Below, piece by piece: positions 43,913 to 53,215 of a stretch of DNA of 64,000 bases. The stretch is from Brucella intermedia LMG 3301 (lineage in GTDB: Bacteria > Pseudomonadota > Alphaproteobacteria > Rhizobiales > Rhizobiaceae). A program made the position numbers and the translations under genes. The notes under the pieces are model-generated. The model searched no databases and was not told the DNA's origin. It saw only the letters and a list, made by a program, of their open reading frames with translations. The DNA lies in assembly GCF_000182645.1 (NCBI RefSeq), contig NZ_ACQA01000002.1, forward strand, positions 434,001-498,000. Direction: 5' to 3'. Each line of letters opens with the position of its first letter. The stretch's first letter is position 1.

Positions 43913-45556
43913 TTAACCAGCCATCGTCGCACTATGGCGGCGGGCCTGCATTTTTTCATAGAGGCGATAGGCGATCAGGCATGCGAGCGAGAGGAGCGCA
44001 ATGACGGAGATCGCGAGAAAGGCATCGTTATAGGACAGCACCGTCGCTTCCTTGGTGACCTGTTGCCCGAGAAGCGCCAGCCCTTCGGCCCTGGTCAGTC
44101 CCTGATCGGCCAGAACCTTCGCATAGGTGCCGGATAGCGCCTGAACGCGCTGGGCAACTATGGGATTGGACATGACCAGTTGCTCCACCAGATAGGCGGA
44201 ATGGTATTTCTCCCGGATCGTGATGAACGTGCTGAACACGGCAGAACCGATAAGCCCGCCGATATTCTGCGTGAAAAGGAAGATGACGATGAAACTCGTC
44301 ATATAGGTCGGTCCCTGTTTGAGAGCCTTGGTAATGCCCGCAAGCATGGCCGGAGGCAGGAACAGGGCGCCGCCGAAGGCGATCAGGCCCTGGCTGAGAT
44401 AGGCGTTGTGCGGGCGGGTAAGGTTGGTCGCATGGCTGTCCAGAAAGGCGCCGACCGCGATGAAAACCAATGCCAGCCCGAAGATGAACGATACACGTTC
44501 CAGCTTCATCCACATGCCGCAGGCAATGCCGCCCGCCAGCGAAGCGACGAGAATGACGAGATAAAGTCCGCGGCTCTGGCCGTCCTGCAGGCCGAATGCC
44601 TGAAAGAGGCCAACCGCGCCCGTCGTCTGCTCGGCAAGCACGATGCGGAAGATGAAGAGGATCAGCGTGAAGCGCAGGATTTCGGGCGAGAACAGCCAGT
44701 GCAGGTTCATCAGCGGCTGCTCGCGGTTGAGCTCGAGCGCGGCGGCGCAGGCCAGCGCCGCTATCGAGATCGCAAGGCATATGCCGATCCATGGCGCTTC
44801 AAACCACCAGTAGTTCTTTCCCTGAACCAGAACCACCGCGAGAAGGCCGAAGCCGATGGCAATCAGCCCATAGGCGACGAAATCCAGCCAGTGCAGCACC
44901 TTGGCGCGCGGCGCCTGTGTCATCGGCAGAATATAGACCACGGCGAAGGCGGCGAGCGACAGGCCGATCTCAACCATATAGAGCTGCTGCCATTGCCCGA
45001 TGTCGAACAGCAACGGCGAGATGACGCGCGCCAGCGGGCCCGCCGCAGCCGAACAGGTGAGCGCGAGGCTGAGGCCCCACGTCATCTTCTTGGGCGGAGG
45101 AAAGGCTTCGAGCATATAGAGAAAGCCGATCGTCGAAACCGGTGCCGCAGCCGCACCCGCGATGAAGCGGATCGGGATCGCCGACCAGATGTCGTAGACA
45201 AGCAAATGCAACAGCGAGGACACCAGAAAGACGGCGATGGCGATTTCCGCGAAGCGGCGCAGTCCGAACTGGGTGCGGATCTTTACGAGAAGGATCGTCA
45301 GGCTGGCATAGGGAGCCATATAGGCCGCGATCAGCCATGAAGTTTCCGTCAGTGTTGCGCCGAGTGACCCCTGTATCTGCTGCGTATTGGCGGAGATGAA
45401 ATACATGCTGAGACCGCGCGTCGACCACATGAGGACAGATGCGGCGATATAGATGGCCGACATGTAAACCGGCATATGCGGAGCGGGCGGTGCCGCAGCC
45501 GGTTGCGCTGCCGGGGGTGTCTGGTCTGATTGATTGGCTTTGTTTTCTTCCGACAT
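43913..45556 (-). CDS. EmrB-like DHA2 drug/efflux pump (MFS)
   Basis: 547-residue MFS transporter with fourteen predicted hydrophobic segments, as in the DHA2 class. The N-terminal tail is Pro/Ala-rich (about residues 10-28). FISANTQQIQGSLGATLTETSW and the loop RFIAGAAAAPVSTIGFLYML are typical of EmrB. It exports toxic hydrophobic compounds together with the EmrA-like adaptor, under control of the MarR gene just upstream (4-bp gap). Possible export of a cell-surface component cannot be excluded because the operon abuts the EPS locus. Confidence 0.93.
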   Translation of the reverse strand: MSEENKANQSDQTPPAAQPAAAPPAPHMPVYMSAIYIAASVLMWSTRGLSMYFISANTQQIQGSLGATLTETSWLIAAYMAPYASLTILLVKIRTQFGLRRFAEIAIAVFLVSSLLHLLVYDIWSAIPIRFIAGAAAAPVSTIGFLYMLEAFPPPKKMTWGLSLALTCSAAAGPLARVISPLLFDIGQWQQLYMVEIGLSLAAFAVVYILPMTQAPRAKVLHWLDFVAYGLIAIGFGLLAVVLVQGKNYWWFEAPWIGICLAISIAALACAAALELNREQPLMNLHWLFSPEILRFTLILFIFRIVLAEQTTGAVGLFQAFGLQDGQSRGLYLVILVASLAGGIACGMWMKLERVSFIFGLALVFIAVGAFLDSHATNLTRPHNAYLSQGLIAFGGALFLPPAMLAGITKALKQGPTYMTSFIVIFLFTQNIGGLIGSAVFSTFITIREKYHSAYLVEQLVMSNPIVAQRVQALSGTYAKVLADQGLTRAEGLALLGQQVTKEATVLSYNDAFLAISVIALLSLACLIAYRLYEKMQARRHSATMAG

Positions 45557-45560
45557 GGTT

Positions 45561-46019
45561 CTAGCGGTCTTTATCCGCGAGCGTCGTCTCTACCGTCTGG
45601 CTGATTTCCTGAAGCACCGATAACGCGGCTTCCAGCGTGGGCCTGTCGATGCGCTGCAAAAGCTCCGACCGGATGCTGCGGGTGATTTCCTGCAACTCGC
45701 GCACCTGTGCCTGCGCTTCGTCGGTCAGTTCGATACGTTTCGCGCGGCGGTCGCCTTCGACTGCGGCACGATAGATCAATCCCTGCTTTTCAAGGCCATC
45801 CAGAAGGCGCACCACCGATGGGTGCTCGATTTCCAGCGCATCCGCCAGTTCTCGCTGGTTCCAGTCGCGCTCCTGGGCCAGAAGCAGGAGCACGCGGGCG
45901 CGCGCCAGCGTCAGCCCGCGTTCGCGAACACGGGAATCGAACAGGTTGCGCATTTTGCGCGCGGCCGTGGACAGCTCCATCGTGAAGGCCGCTTCGAGAT
46001 CGAGTTTTGATTGAGACAT
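45561..46019 (-). CDS. MarR-family repressor of the efflux operon
   Basis: 152-residue winged-helix regulator. The HTH and wing are visible in QRELADALEIEHPSVVRLL and GLIYRAAVEGDRRAKRIEL. It starts the marR-emrB-emrA operon. There is no recognisable ribosome-binding site; the nearest TATAAT on this strand (46038-46033) would place the transcript start only about 7 bases before ATG, so translation may be nearly leaderless. A long dyad lies directly upstream. Confidence 0.94.
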   Translation of the reverse strand: MSQSKLDLEAAFTMELSTAARKMRNLFDSRVRERGLTLARARVLLLLAQERDWNQRELADALEIEHPSVVRLLDGLEKQGLIYRAAVEGDRRAKRIELTDEAQAQVRELQEITRSIRSELLQRIDRPTLEAALSVLQEISQTVETTLADKDR

Positions 46020-46052
46020 TGTATAGCTATCTATTATATGTGTAGCTATACA
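46020..46052. promoter_or_regulatory. MarR operator and core promoter
   Basis: Perfect 10-base inverted repeat TGTATAGCTA (46020-46029) / TAGCTATACA (46043-46052) with a 13-base spacer, starting one base upstream of the marR start codon. A minus-strand TATAAT (46038-46033) lies between the arms, so repressor binding would cover the promoter. Each arm contains the self-complementary TAGCTA. Confidence 0.8.
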
Positions 46053-46200
46053 TAATAATTTATTGCCTGCTAATCAATGCCGTGTGTGGCCCTGCAAAGC
46101 ACGGAACCGAAAAAAATCTGCGCCTGCGGGAATAAATCGCGGTTGCCGATTGTCTTACCTCCATATCGCATGTCGCGATTGGAACCCTGTGAGGCAAATC

Positions 46201-46581
46201 ATGAAAACGTTTGGTTTTGTGGCCGTACTGGCAATTGCAGCAGTCGCGGCGTCCGCTGCTGTCGCAGCGCCATCCGTCAAGACGATGGAAAGCTCGAAGG
46301 GACAGGTCCTGGCAGGCGCCAAGGACATGACGCTTTATACTTTCGACAAGGATAGCAAGGGCGAATCCAGCTGCTATGATACCTGTGCGAAGAACTGGCC
46401 GCCCTTCAAGGCAATGAAGGGGGCGAAGGCTTCCGGCGCATATACGCTGGTCAAGCGCAAGGATGGCAGCGAGCAATGGGCAAAGGATGGAATGCCGCTC
46501 TATTACTGGGTGAAGGACAAGAAGCCCGGCGATGTGACCGGAGACGGCGTTAATGGGGTCTGGCACGTCGCAAAGCCATGA
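46201..46581 (+). CDS. Secreted PF03640-type repeat protein
   Basis: 126-residue exported protein with a signal peptide (about 1-23, cleaved near AVA-AP). Two copies of the 'secreted repeat of unknown function' are seen: MTLYTFDKDSKGESSCYDTC with AKNWPPF, then MPLYYWVKDKKPGDVTGDGV. Two Cys in the first repeat may form a disulfide. Some relatives are lipoproteins, but no lipobox Cys is visible. It is followed after 7 bp by an ECF sigma factor and its anti-sigma factor, so it is probably part of that envelope-stress unit. Role unknown. Confidence 0.9.
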   Translation: MKTFGFVAVLAIAAVAASAAVAAPSVKTMESSKGQVLAGAKDMTLYTFDKDSKGESSCYDTCAKNWPPFKAMKGAKASGAYTLVKRKDGSEQWAKDGMPLYYWVKDKKPGDVTGDGVNGVWHVAKP

Positions 46582-46588
46582 GGCCGAT

Positions 46589-47104
46589 GTGAGCCATCCC
46601 GCCCCGGAAACTTTCGAGGGCCAGCTTCTGGCCCTCCTGCCGGTCATGCGGCGCTATTCGCGCAGCCTTGCAAAGTCCGATGCGGAAGGCGAGGACCTGC
46701 TGCAGGACTGTGTGGCCAAGGCACTGGCCCGTCGCGGCCAGTGGCGCGGCCTCAACCTGCGTGGGTGGATACTCACGATGATGACCAACCTCTATCGCAA
46801 CGGCTATAAAAGCCGCGCGCGCACCCGGCACGAAACGCTGGACGCCGCCGAGAATGTCAGCGTTGCGGCCTCCGAAACCGATCCGTTCCAGTTGCAGCAG
46901 CTGGAAGAGGCGATAAACACCCTGCCGGAAGATAACCGCGCGGTGCTGATGCTCATCGTCGTCGAAGGCTACAGCTATGGCGAGGCGGCGGAAATGCTGG
47001 GCATACCTGTAGGAACCGTCATGTCGCGGCTGTCGCGAGCGCGCAATCGCCTTGCCGAACATATGAACGGCTCAAATATCGTAACGCTTCGGAGAAACCG
47101 ATGA
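46589..47104 (+). CDS. ECF-family RNA polymerase sigma factor
   Basis: 171-residue sigma-70-type factor with regions 2 (SLAKSDAEGEDLLQDCVAKA) and 4 (YSYGEAAEMLGIPVGTVMSR) only, as in ECF factors. I chose the GTG at 46589, which has GAGG upstream and clears the previous gene; an ATG at 46553 in frame would overlap it by 29 bases. Its end overlaps the anti-sigma start as ATGA. It presumably directs transcription of envelope or oxidative stress genes; the target promoter is not identifiable with confidence here. Confidence 0.92.
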   Translation: MSHPAPETFEGQLLALLPVMRRYSRSLAKSDAEGEDLLQDCVAKALARRGQWRGLNLRGWILTMMTNLYRNGYKSRARTRHETLDAAENVSVAASETDPFQLQQLEEAINTLPEDNRAVLMLIVVEGYSYGEAAEMLGIPVGTVMSRLSRARNRLAEHMNGSNIVTLRRNR

Positions 47105-47883
47105 CAGCCTCCAATTCTCCCATAACCGAAGCGGAACTGCTTGCCTTTGTCGACGGACAATTGTCCGAAGAAGAGCATATGCGCATTGCCGGGCTTCTTG
47201 ATGAAAACCCCGAACAGGCGGCGCTGGCCGAAGAATGGCGCAGGCAGAACGAGGGGATCAGGCACTTATTTTCCCGCTATGCCGAGCCCCGGAACGAAGA
47301 CGCCGGAATGATCCGGCAGGCGGAAACGCGCCAGTCGCGAACCTATCGCGGAGCCGTTGCTGCTGCCGTTCTGGCCGCCTTGCTGATCGGCGGTGCGGGC
47401 GGCTTTGCAGGTTCGCGCCTGTTTTCGGAAAATGCGCCGCAACTCGCCAGCGTGCAGACCCTGCCGGAGCAGGCTCAGGCGGCCTATCTCATCTATGCCA
47501 GCGAAGTGCGGCATCCGGTCGAGGTCTTTTCCAACGAAGAAGCACATCTGGCGGCATGGCTGGGCAAAAGGCTCGACATAGCCGACCTTAGGCTACCCGA
47601 TCTCCGCTCGCTCGGCTTTCAGCTTGTCGGCGGACGCCTCTTGCCGGTCGGGGGCAAGGCAGGCGCTTTCTTCCTGTATGAAGACGAGACGGGAAAGCGG
47701 CTTTCGGTGATCGTCGGGCGCAATCCGGATAACCGAGACACGAGTTTTCGCTTCGCTTCGAGCGACGGGGTCGAAACCTTCTACTGGATCGACAAAGATC
47801 TTGGTTATGCGGTGAGCGGCGAGATATCGCGGGACCGGCTGCGGCAGGTGGCGGAAGAATGCTATCGCCAGTTTCCGAGCTGA
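47101..47883 (+). CDS. Membrane-bound anti-sigma factor
   Basis: 260-residue protein with a cytoplasmic N-terminal sigma-binding part (ITEAELLAFVDGQLSEEE, about residues 8-25), one transmembrane segment at about 84-105, and a periplasmic C-terminal domain with VSGEISRDRLRQVAEECYRQ. No HxxxCxxC zinc motif is present. Translational coupling to the ECF gene (ATGA) strongly supports the pair. It should hold the sigma factor inactive until a periplasmic signal is received. Confidence 0.9.
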   Translation: MTASNSPITEAELLAFVDGQLSEEEHMRIAGLLDENPEQAALAEEWRRQNEGIRHLFSRYAEPRNEDAGMIRQAETRQSRTYRGAVAAAVLAALLIGGAGGFAGSRLFSENAPQLASVQTLPEQAQAAYLIYASEVRHPVEVFSNEEAHLAAWLGKRLDIADLRLPDLRSLGFQLVGGRLLPVGGKAGAFFLYEDETGKRLSVIVGRNPDNRDTSFRFASSDGVETFYWIDKDLGYAVSGEISRDRLRQVAEECYRQFPS

Positions 47884-47890
47884 ACCGCCT

Positions 47891-48829
47891 TTATCGATAG
47901 TCGCTGAAAGCCTGCACCATGGCCTCTCTGGTGCTGCCGCTGGCGATCAGCGCGGCAAGCAGGATGCGGGCCTGACCGGGACGAAGCGTGCTCGCATGGA
48001 TGGCGCCCGCTTCTCCCAGATCGTATCCGCCGCCGCCGCCGCCATAGCCGGGAACCAGCTGGCCTTCCGGCACGCGGCTTGAAACCACGACCGGGATATT
48101 GCGGCGGGTACACTCGCGGACGGCTTCGACGATGCATGGCGTGGCGTTGCCCGAGCCGAGCGCCGCAAGCACGATGCCGCTTGCACCGGCTGCGATGCTC
48201 GCTTCAATATGGAGGGCGTCGCAGCCCGGATAAATGGCAATCAGGTCGACGCGGCGATCGCCGACCGGGGCAGGGAACACCGGGCTCTGAACAAGGAGCG
48301 GACGGGCGGAGCGGAAGGCATCGCCGTTGCCGCTGCTGAATTTATAGGCTCCCCACGCCGGGATGATGCGTCCGCCGAAGGCGATCTGGACGCCTTTTTC
48401 CGCATTGGACGGATCGCTGGCAAGGCGAATGGCGGCGGCGATGTTTTCCGGGCCGTCCGCGTCGGGGTGGTCGGCGGTAAATTGCGCGCCGGTGAAAATC
48501 ACCGGCTTGCCGATGCGACACTGCAACTGCACCAGCAGCGCGGTTTCTTCCATCGCGTCGGTTCCGTGCAGGACGATGATGCCGTCGACCGCGCCATCCT
48601 CGAGTTCGGCTTCGACGGCACTGCTGATGCGCTGCATGTCGGAAAGGGTGAGGCTCGCGGAATCCTTGGCCATCAGGTTGACGGCGCGAAGCTTTGCTTC
48701 GGGACCCGGCACCAGTCCCATCAGGTCGCCACCCGACAGGACCGGCGTGCTTGCTCCATTTTCCCCACGCTTGCTGGCGATAGTCCCGCCAGTGGTGATC
48801 AGCGCTATGGACGGCGTTGCAAGCGACAT
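47891..48829 (-). CDS. L-asparaginase
   Basis: 312-residue hydrolase giving aspartate and ammonia from asparagine. Both nucleophile motifs are present: ITTGGTIAS near residue 12 and LHGTDAMEE near residue 89. A Gly-rich loop YGGGGGGYDLG lies near the C-terminus. No clear signal peptide, so it is probably cytosolic. It lies 14 bp downstream of the asparagine permease gene on the same strand, consistent with one asparagine-use operon. Confidence 0.93.
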   Translation of the reverse strand: MSLATPSIALITTGGTIASKRGENGASTPVLSGGDLMGLVPGPEAKLRAVNLMAKDSASLTLSDMQRISSAVEAELEDGAVDGIIVLHGTDAMEETALLVQLQCRIGKPVIFTGAQFTADHPDADGPENIAAAIRLASDPSNAEKGVQIAFGGRIIPAWGAYKFSSGNGDAFRSARPLLVQSPVFPAPVGDRRVDLIAIYPGCDALHIEASIAAGASGIVLAALGSGNATPCIVEAVRECTRRNIPVVVSSRVPEGQLVPGYGGGGGGYDLGEAGAIHASTLRPGQARILLAALIASGSTREAMVQAFSDYR

Positions 48830-48843
48830 ATTTCCGAATCCTC

Positions 48844-50314
48844 TTACTTATCAGGAACGCTGGCGTCTACAGCACGTTCGGCGGCAAGTCGATGGATGCG
48901 TTCCCGCATCATATACCAGCCGACGATGAGGGCCGGGCCGATAATAGCCAGCGAAGCGATCGTCCAGGTGCCGACAGGATAATCGAGCGCCATCAGGACG
49001 AGCACGCCCAGCAGAAATGCCAGCGTGAGGATACCGGTATAGGGCGCTCCGAACATGCGGAAATCCGGACGCGCGATTTCACCAAGGCGCGCGAGATGCC
49101 AAAGCTTGAGCTGGCAAAGGACGATGACGCCCCACGCCGTGATGATGCCGAGCGCGGAAAGATTGAGCGCGATTTCAAACGCTTCCGCAGGCACGACCGC
49201 ATTGAGGACGACGCCGATCACGGTGACGACGGCGGTGACGGCAATGCCCATATAGGGAACGCCGTTCTTGTTCATTCTGGCCAAAGACGCCGGTGCCGAG
49301 CCGGATATCGCCATGGAATGCAGGATGCGGCCCGTGGAATATAGGCCCGCATTCAGCGACGACAGAACCGCTGTCAGGACCACGAGGTTCATGATGATAT
49401 CCGCCCCCTCGACGCCGATCTTGCCGAAGAAGGTGACGAATGGGCTCTCGCCTGCGGAATAGGCCGTATAGGGGAGAAGCAGCGACAGCAGCAGGACCGA
49501 ACCCACATAAAAGACCAGCAGGCGGAACACGACGGTGCGGATTGCGCGGGGGCATGACCTTGCGCGGGTCTTCGGTTTCTCCAGCCGTGGTGCCCAGCAA
49601 CTCGATGGATGCATAGGCGAAAACGACGCCCTGTATGATGATGAAGGCCGGCAATATGCCGTTCGGGAACAGGCCACCGCTGTTCGGGATGATGCTGAAA
49701 CCCGCCGGATGGCCATCAATCGGCGTTCCGGTCACGACGAAATAAATGCCGACCACCAGAAACGTCACGAGCGCGATGACCTTAACGAGACTGAACCAGA
49801 ATTCCAGTTCGCCAAACACCTTCACCGACATGAGGTTCATCGACAGCACGATGACAAGCGCCGTCAGCGCGAATATCCATTGGTCGATGCCTTGCAGCCA
49901 GGGCACATAGTGCTTGAAGAAATTCATGTAGAGCGCAACCGCCGTTACGTCGGCGACCGAGGTCATGGCCCAGTTGAGCCAGTACATCCAGCCTGCCACG
50001 AAAGCCAGCTTCTCGCCGTAGAACTCGCGGGCATAGGAGACGAAGGAGCCGGAGCTGGGGCGATGCATGATGAGTTCGCCCAGGGCGCGCAGCACCAGAA
50101 ACGCAAAGAATCCGCACAGGGCATAGACGAAGACGAGAGCCGGACCCGCCAGCGCCAGACGTCCGCCAGCGCCGAGAAAGAGCCCGGTTCCGATTGCGCC
50201 GCCGATGGCGATCATCTGGATCTGCCTCGGTCGCAGGGCCTTGTGATAGCCGCGCTCCTCTTCGATGAACACTTCGCGTGGGGCCGGGACGGCTTTCATG
50301 GTTTCAGTCGGCAT
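48844..50314 (-). pseudogene. ansP: L-asparagine permease, interrupted by a one-base frameshift
   Basis: AnsP-family amino-acid/proton symporter in two frames. The N-terminal half begins MPTETMKAV at 50314 and carries [20 protein letters not shown] and [20 protein letters not shown]. After DPRKVMP the frame is lost at a run of five G (49548-49552 on the plus strand; C5 on the coding strand). The other half continues in the next frame as [20 protein letters not shown] through the C-terminus at 48844. Deleting one C from the run restores a complete protein of the usual length. It may be a real pseudogene, a phase-variable site or a sequencing error. Confidence 0.88.
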
Positions 50315-50651
50315 TGCTCCTCCCTGAGAGCGCGGTTTGCGGGGACGGCCATTGGGCGTGCAAGGCCACTTAGGGCACGCCGCCAGCCATTCAATGAGGG
50401 ACGGATTTCATCCCGTTTGATGGGTTATTCTGTAAAGCTGCATGACAGGTTTTGGGCGGTTTTAACGCATATCGCAGAACGCGCGTCAAGTATTGCGCGC
50501 CAACTGACGAGGTTCGCTTGTGGCGCTTGAACTATGTTGGCGGTGAAAAATTCAGCGGGAAGAACGCTTTATCGGCATTTGCTAAAACGACACGAAAGCA
50601 GCGTTCCGGTCCGGTTCGGCATGACTGGCACGCTTCGATCCTGTGGAAATA
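50315..50651. other. 337-bp intergenic region upstream of the asparagine operon
   Basis: Lies between the permease start and the end of the GntR-type regulator. GGGAGGAG precedes the permease ATG. I see no gene. It should hold the promoter of the asparagine operon; no clear regulator site was found. Confidence 0.5.
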
Positions 50652-51362
50652 TCAGCTGACCCTATCCCTGCCGATGATGGTGGTCACCGCCGTCTTGACC
50701 TTGCTCAGATGCGCTTCCATGGCAGCGCGGGCTTCAGCTTCCGATCCGGCCTCGATGGCTTCCGCGATACGGCGATGCTCGACATTCGATGCTTCGCGGC
50801 GGCCCGTCATGAAGTTGACGAGTTCGGATTGCTGGATCAGCGCTTCACGCGCATCCGCCACGATCTTGGTAAAGACCGAATTTCCGGAGGCTTCGGCAAT
50901 GGCGCAATGAAATTCGGAATCGAGCAGCTCCCACTTCTGAAGGTCCGTCTGGCGGTCCATCTTGTCGCAGAGTTCGAGCAGACGGGCGAGCTGCCCGGCG
51001 TCGCGGCGCTTCGCTGCCCAGCCCGCCGCAGGGACTTCGATGAAGGGGCGCGCCTCGATCAGATCGCGGGCCGAATAGCTGCCGTAATTCAGTTCGCTTG
51101 CGGGAGAAGCATTCAGGACATAGGTGCCGCTGCCTGTCCGCGTGTGGGTAAGGCCGAGCGTCTGCAGGGACCGCAACGCTTCCCGCACGATGGGGCGGCT
51201 GACGCCGAACCGGCCCGCCAGTTGCGTTTCGGATGGGAGGCGGGTGCCGACCGCCAGACGGCCGGACGTAATGGCGGAACGAATGTCGTCGAATACGACT
51301 TCCGCCGCATTCTTGCGCGTAACCGGATGGGTATCCGATAGCCAATCGGCCAGTTCGCTCAT
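50652..51362 (-). CDS. GntR/FadR-family regulator (FCD domain)
   Basis: 236-residue regulator. The winged helix (about residues 15-85) includes LPSETQLAGRFGVSRPIVRE and the FCD effector domain follows, with ARDLIEARPFIEVPAA at its first helix and a metal/ligand-binding set in LLDSEFHCAIAEASGN. GGAGG precedes the start. It is upstream of the asparagine permease and asparaginase genes on the same strand, so control of that operon is plausible but unproven. Confidence 0.93.
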   Translation of the reverse strand: MSELADWLSDTHPVTRKNAAEVVFDDIRSAITSGRLAVGTRLPSETQLAGRFGVSRPIVREALRSLQTLGLTHTRTGSGTYVLNASPASELNYGSYSARDLIEARPFIEVPAAGWAAKRRDAGQLARLLELCDKMDRQTDLQKWELLDSEFHCAIAEASGNSVFTKIVADAREALIQQSELVNFMTGRREASNVEHRRIAEAIEAGSEAEARAAMEAHLSKVKTAVTTIIGRDRVS

Positions 51363-51512
51363 GTCCGCACCTCCGTCGATCGCCTTGCTCCTGTCAAGCA
51401 GCTAGGCAATTTCCAAAAGGATATCAATCCCGAACCGGTTACGAAAGGCTATCCAGGCAAACACAACTGCCCTGCGGTCCGGCTGGATCGCAGGGGCTCT
51501 GTCTGGACGATA

Positions 51513-51755
51513 TCAGGCAGCGGTGGCTGCTGTGTTCAACTTGTTGGCCGACAGGATGCTGATAAACGCGGCCCCGTAGGCCGTGAGCGGCGCCATCTTT
51601 GCAAGTGCGCTCGCAATGGCGTCGTGGCGGCTCAATTCTTCCTCGGAATCGTGGCGGAAGGAAACGCAGACAGTTTCACCATCTTCACCGATGAATTCGA
51701 CCTGATAGGAATTTTCCTTGCCGCATCTTTTGACCAGAGCATCGACGATTTGCAT
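51513..51755 (-). CDS. Small hypothetical protein
   Basis: 80-residue protein starting MQIVDALVKRCGKENSYQVE, with a beta-rich first half (VEFIGEDGETVCVSFRH) and an Ala-rich helical tail. GGAAGGAGA upstream supports the start at 51755; an in-frame start at 51809 adds 18 residues without one. No family recognised. It lies 78 bp downstream of an MFS gene on the same strand. Confidence 0.7.
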   Translation of the reverse strand: MQIVDALVKRCGKENSYQVEFIGEDGETVCVSFRHDSEEELSRHDAIASALAKMAPLTAYGAAFISILSANKLNTAATAA

Positions 51756-51833
51756 GCAATAATTCTCCTTCCGAGCCGCATGAACGCGCCGTGGAGGATA
51801 TGGTTCCATAAAATTTTATCTTTTTGCCTGCCG

Positions 51834-53114
51834 TCATTTCCGCCGGGAGAGACGGGCCGCACCCAGCGCCGCTGCAAAGGCAAGGGCGAGCATGACGAAG
51901 GTGAATTCGGCGACCGCGGACCATCCGTTTGCAGTCCAGAAATAGCCGCCCGCCGCCCCGGCAACGCTGGAACCGAGATAATAGGCCAGCAGATAGAGCG
52001 ATGAGGCATGACCCTTTGTTTGGAGCGCCAGCCTTCCAACCAGCGCACTGGCGACCGAATGGCTGACGAAGAAGCCGACAGTGACGAGGATGATACCGGC
52101 GACGATGACGGGGAGCGGCGCAAACAGGGTCAGAAGACAGCCCGCGGCCTGGATGGCAAGACCGATGGGAAGAACAGTGAAATAGCCAAGCCTGTCACCC
52201 ATTCTGCCAGCAAGCCAGGAGGCTGCGATGCCGAAGAGATAGACCGTGAAAATAGCGCCAAGCGCCGTCTGGCTAAGGCTATAGGGCGCGGCAACGAGGC
52301 GGAAACCGATATAATTATAGATGGTGACGAACGAACCCATCACCAGAAACCCGATGGCGAAGAGCAGCGGCAGCGCCGGGTTGCGGATGTGGCCGAGCCA
52401 TGCGCCGAGGTGGAATCGTGCGTTGAAGCCGGGACGCGCAATGAAGTTCTGCGATGGGGGCAGAAGGAGGAGAAAACCGATCGATGCCGCCAGTCCAAGC
52501 AAGCCCATGCCCGCGAGTCCGACGCGCCAGGAGAAATATTCGGCAAGCGTTCCGGCAATGACCCGGCCTGCCATGCCCCCGAAAGCGTTCCCGGCGATAT
52601 AGAGCCCCATCGATGCGCCAAGGCCGCGTGGGTCGATTTCTTCCGCAAGATAGGTCATGGCGACTGCCGGAACGCCGCCCAGCAACAAGCCCTGCAATGC
52701 GCGAATGGCGAGCAGCATATGCCAGTCCGGCACAATCGCGCTGGCTATCGTGCAGAGCGCGGAGCCGAGAAGCGAGACGAACATCAGCGTCCTGCGTCCG
52801 AAGCGCTCGGATATGGCGGCGGCACAGAAAATTGCGAAGGCCAGAAAACCCGTCGAAACGGAAAGCGACAGCGAACTGGCCGCAGGCGTGATGTTGAAAT
52901 CATGCGCGAAAAGCGGCATCAGCGGCTGGACGCAGTAGAGCAGCGAGAAGGTTGCAAATCCTGACAGGAACAGCGCGATGCTTGCATTGCGAAACGCCGG
53001 GGTTCCCTTGGTGAGATAATGTCTTTGTTCGGACGCAGCGGGAGCTGAAACGAGCTTGAGCTGGCTTTCCGGTGTTCTTACGCTGTCGAGGCTGCGTTCT
53101 GCGAGGCGTGACAT
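51834..53114 (-). CDS. MFS transporter (YnfM/AraJ-like)
   Basis: 426-residue membrane protein with twelve predicted hydrophobic segments after a ~40-residue polar N-terminus. LLYCVQPLMPLFAHDFNITP and SERFGRRTLMFVSLLGSALC are typical of YnfM-type drug/metabolite exporters. The substrate is unknown. It is divergent from a LysR regulator with a dyad between, the usual arrangement for a regulated efflux gene. Confidence 0.92.
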   Translation of the reverse strand: MSRLAERSLDSVRTPESQLKLVSAPAASEQRHYLTKGTPAFRNASIALFLSGFATFSLLYCVQPLMPLFAHDFNITPAASSLSLSVSTGFLAFAIFCAAAISERFGRRTLMFVSLLGSALCTIASAIVPDWHMLLAIRALQGLLLGGVPAVAMTYLAEEIDPRGLGASMGLYIAGNAFGGMAGRVIAGTLAEYFSWRVGLAGMGLLGLAASIGFLLLLPPSQNFIARPGFNARFHLGAWLGHIRNPALPLLFAIGFLVMGSFVTIYNYIGFRLVAAPYSLSQTALGAIFTVYLFGIAASWLAGRMGDRLGYFTVLPIGLAIQAAGCLLTLFAPLPVIVAGIILVTVGFFVSHSVASALVGRLALQTKGHASSLYLLAYYLGSSVAGAAGGYFWTANGWSAVAEFTFVMLALAFAAALGAARLSRRK

Positions 53115-53161
53115 GACTTTGCCTTTTCAAATCCTCCCGCTTTTCGATCTAGTCAAAGCCA

Positions 53162-53184
53162 TTCCATTTGTCCAATATATGGAA
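53162..53184. promoter_or_regulatory. Candidate LysR site in the MFS/LysR divergent promoter
   Basis: Inverted repeat TTCCAT (53162-53167) / ATGGAA (53179-53184) with an 11-base spacer, fitting the LysR T-N11-A form, 31 bp before the LysR start and about 48 bp before the MFS start. Confidence 0.55.
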
Positions 53185-53215
53185 GTGACGATTTTAATAG
53201 CTTTTGGATATAGCG

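Noticed and set aside
46103..46186. Two GGAACC hexamers (46103-46108 and 46181-46186) upstream of the PF03640 gene as ECF -35 elements
   Set aside because: No convincing -10 partner is found at the proper distance; the second would place transcription inside the coding region.
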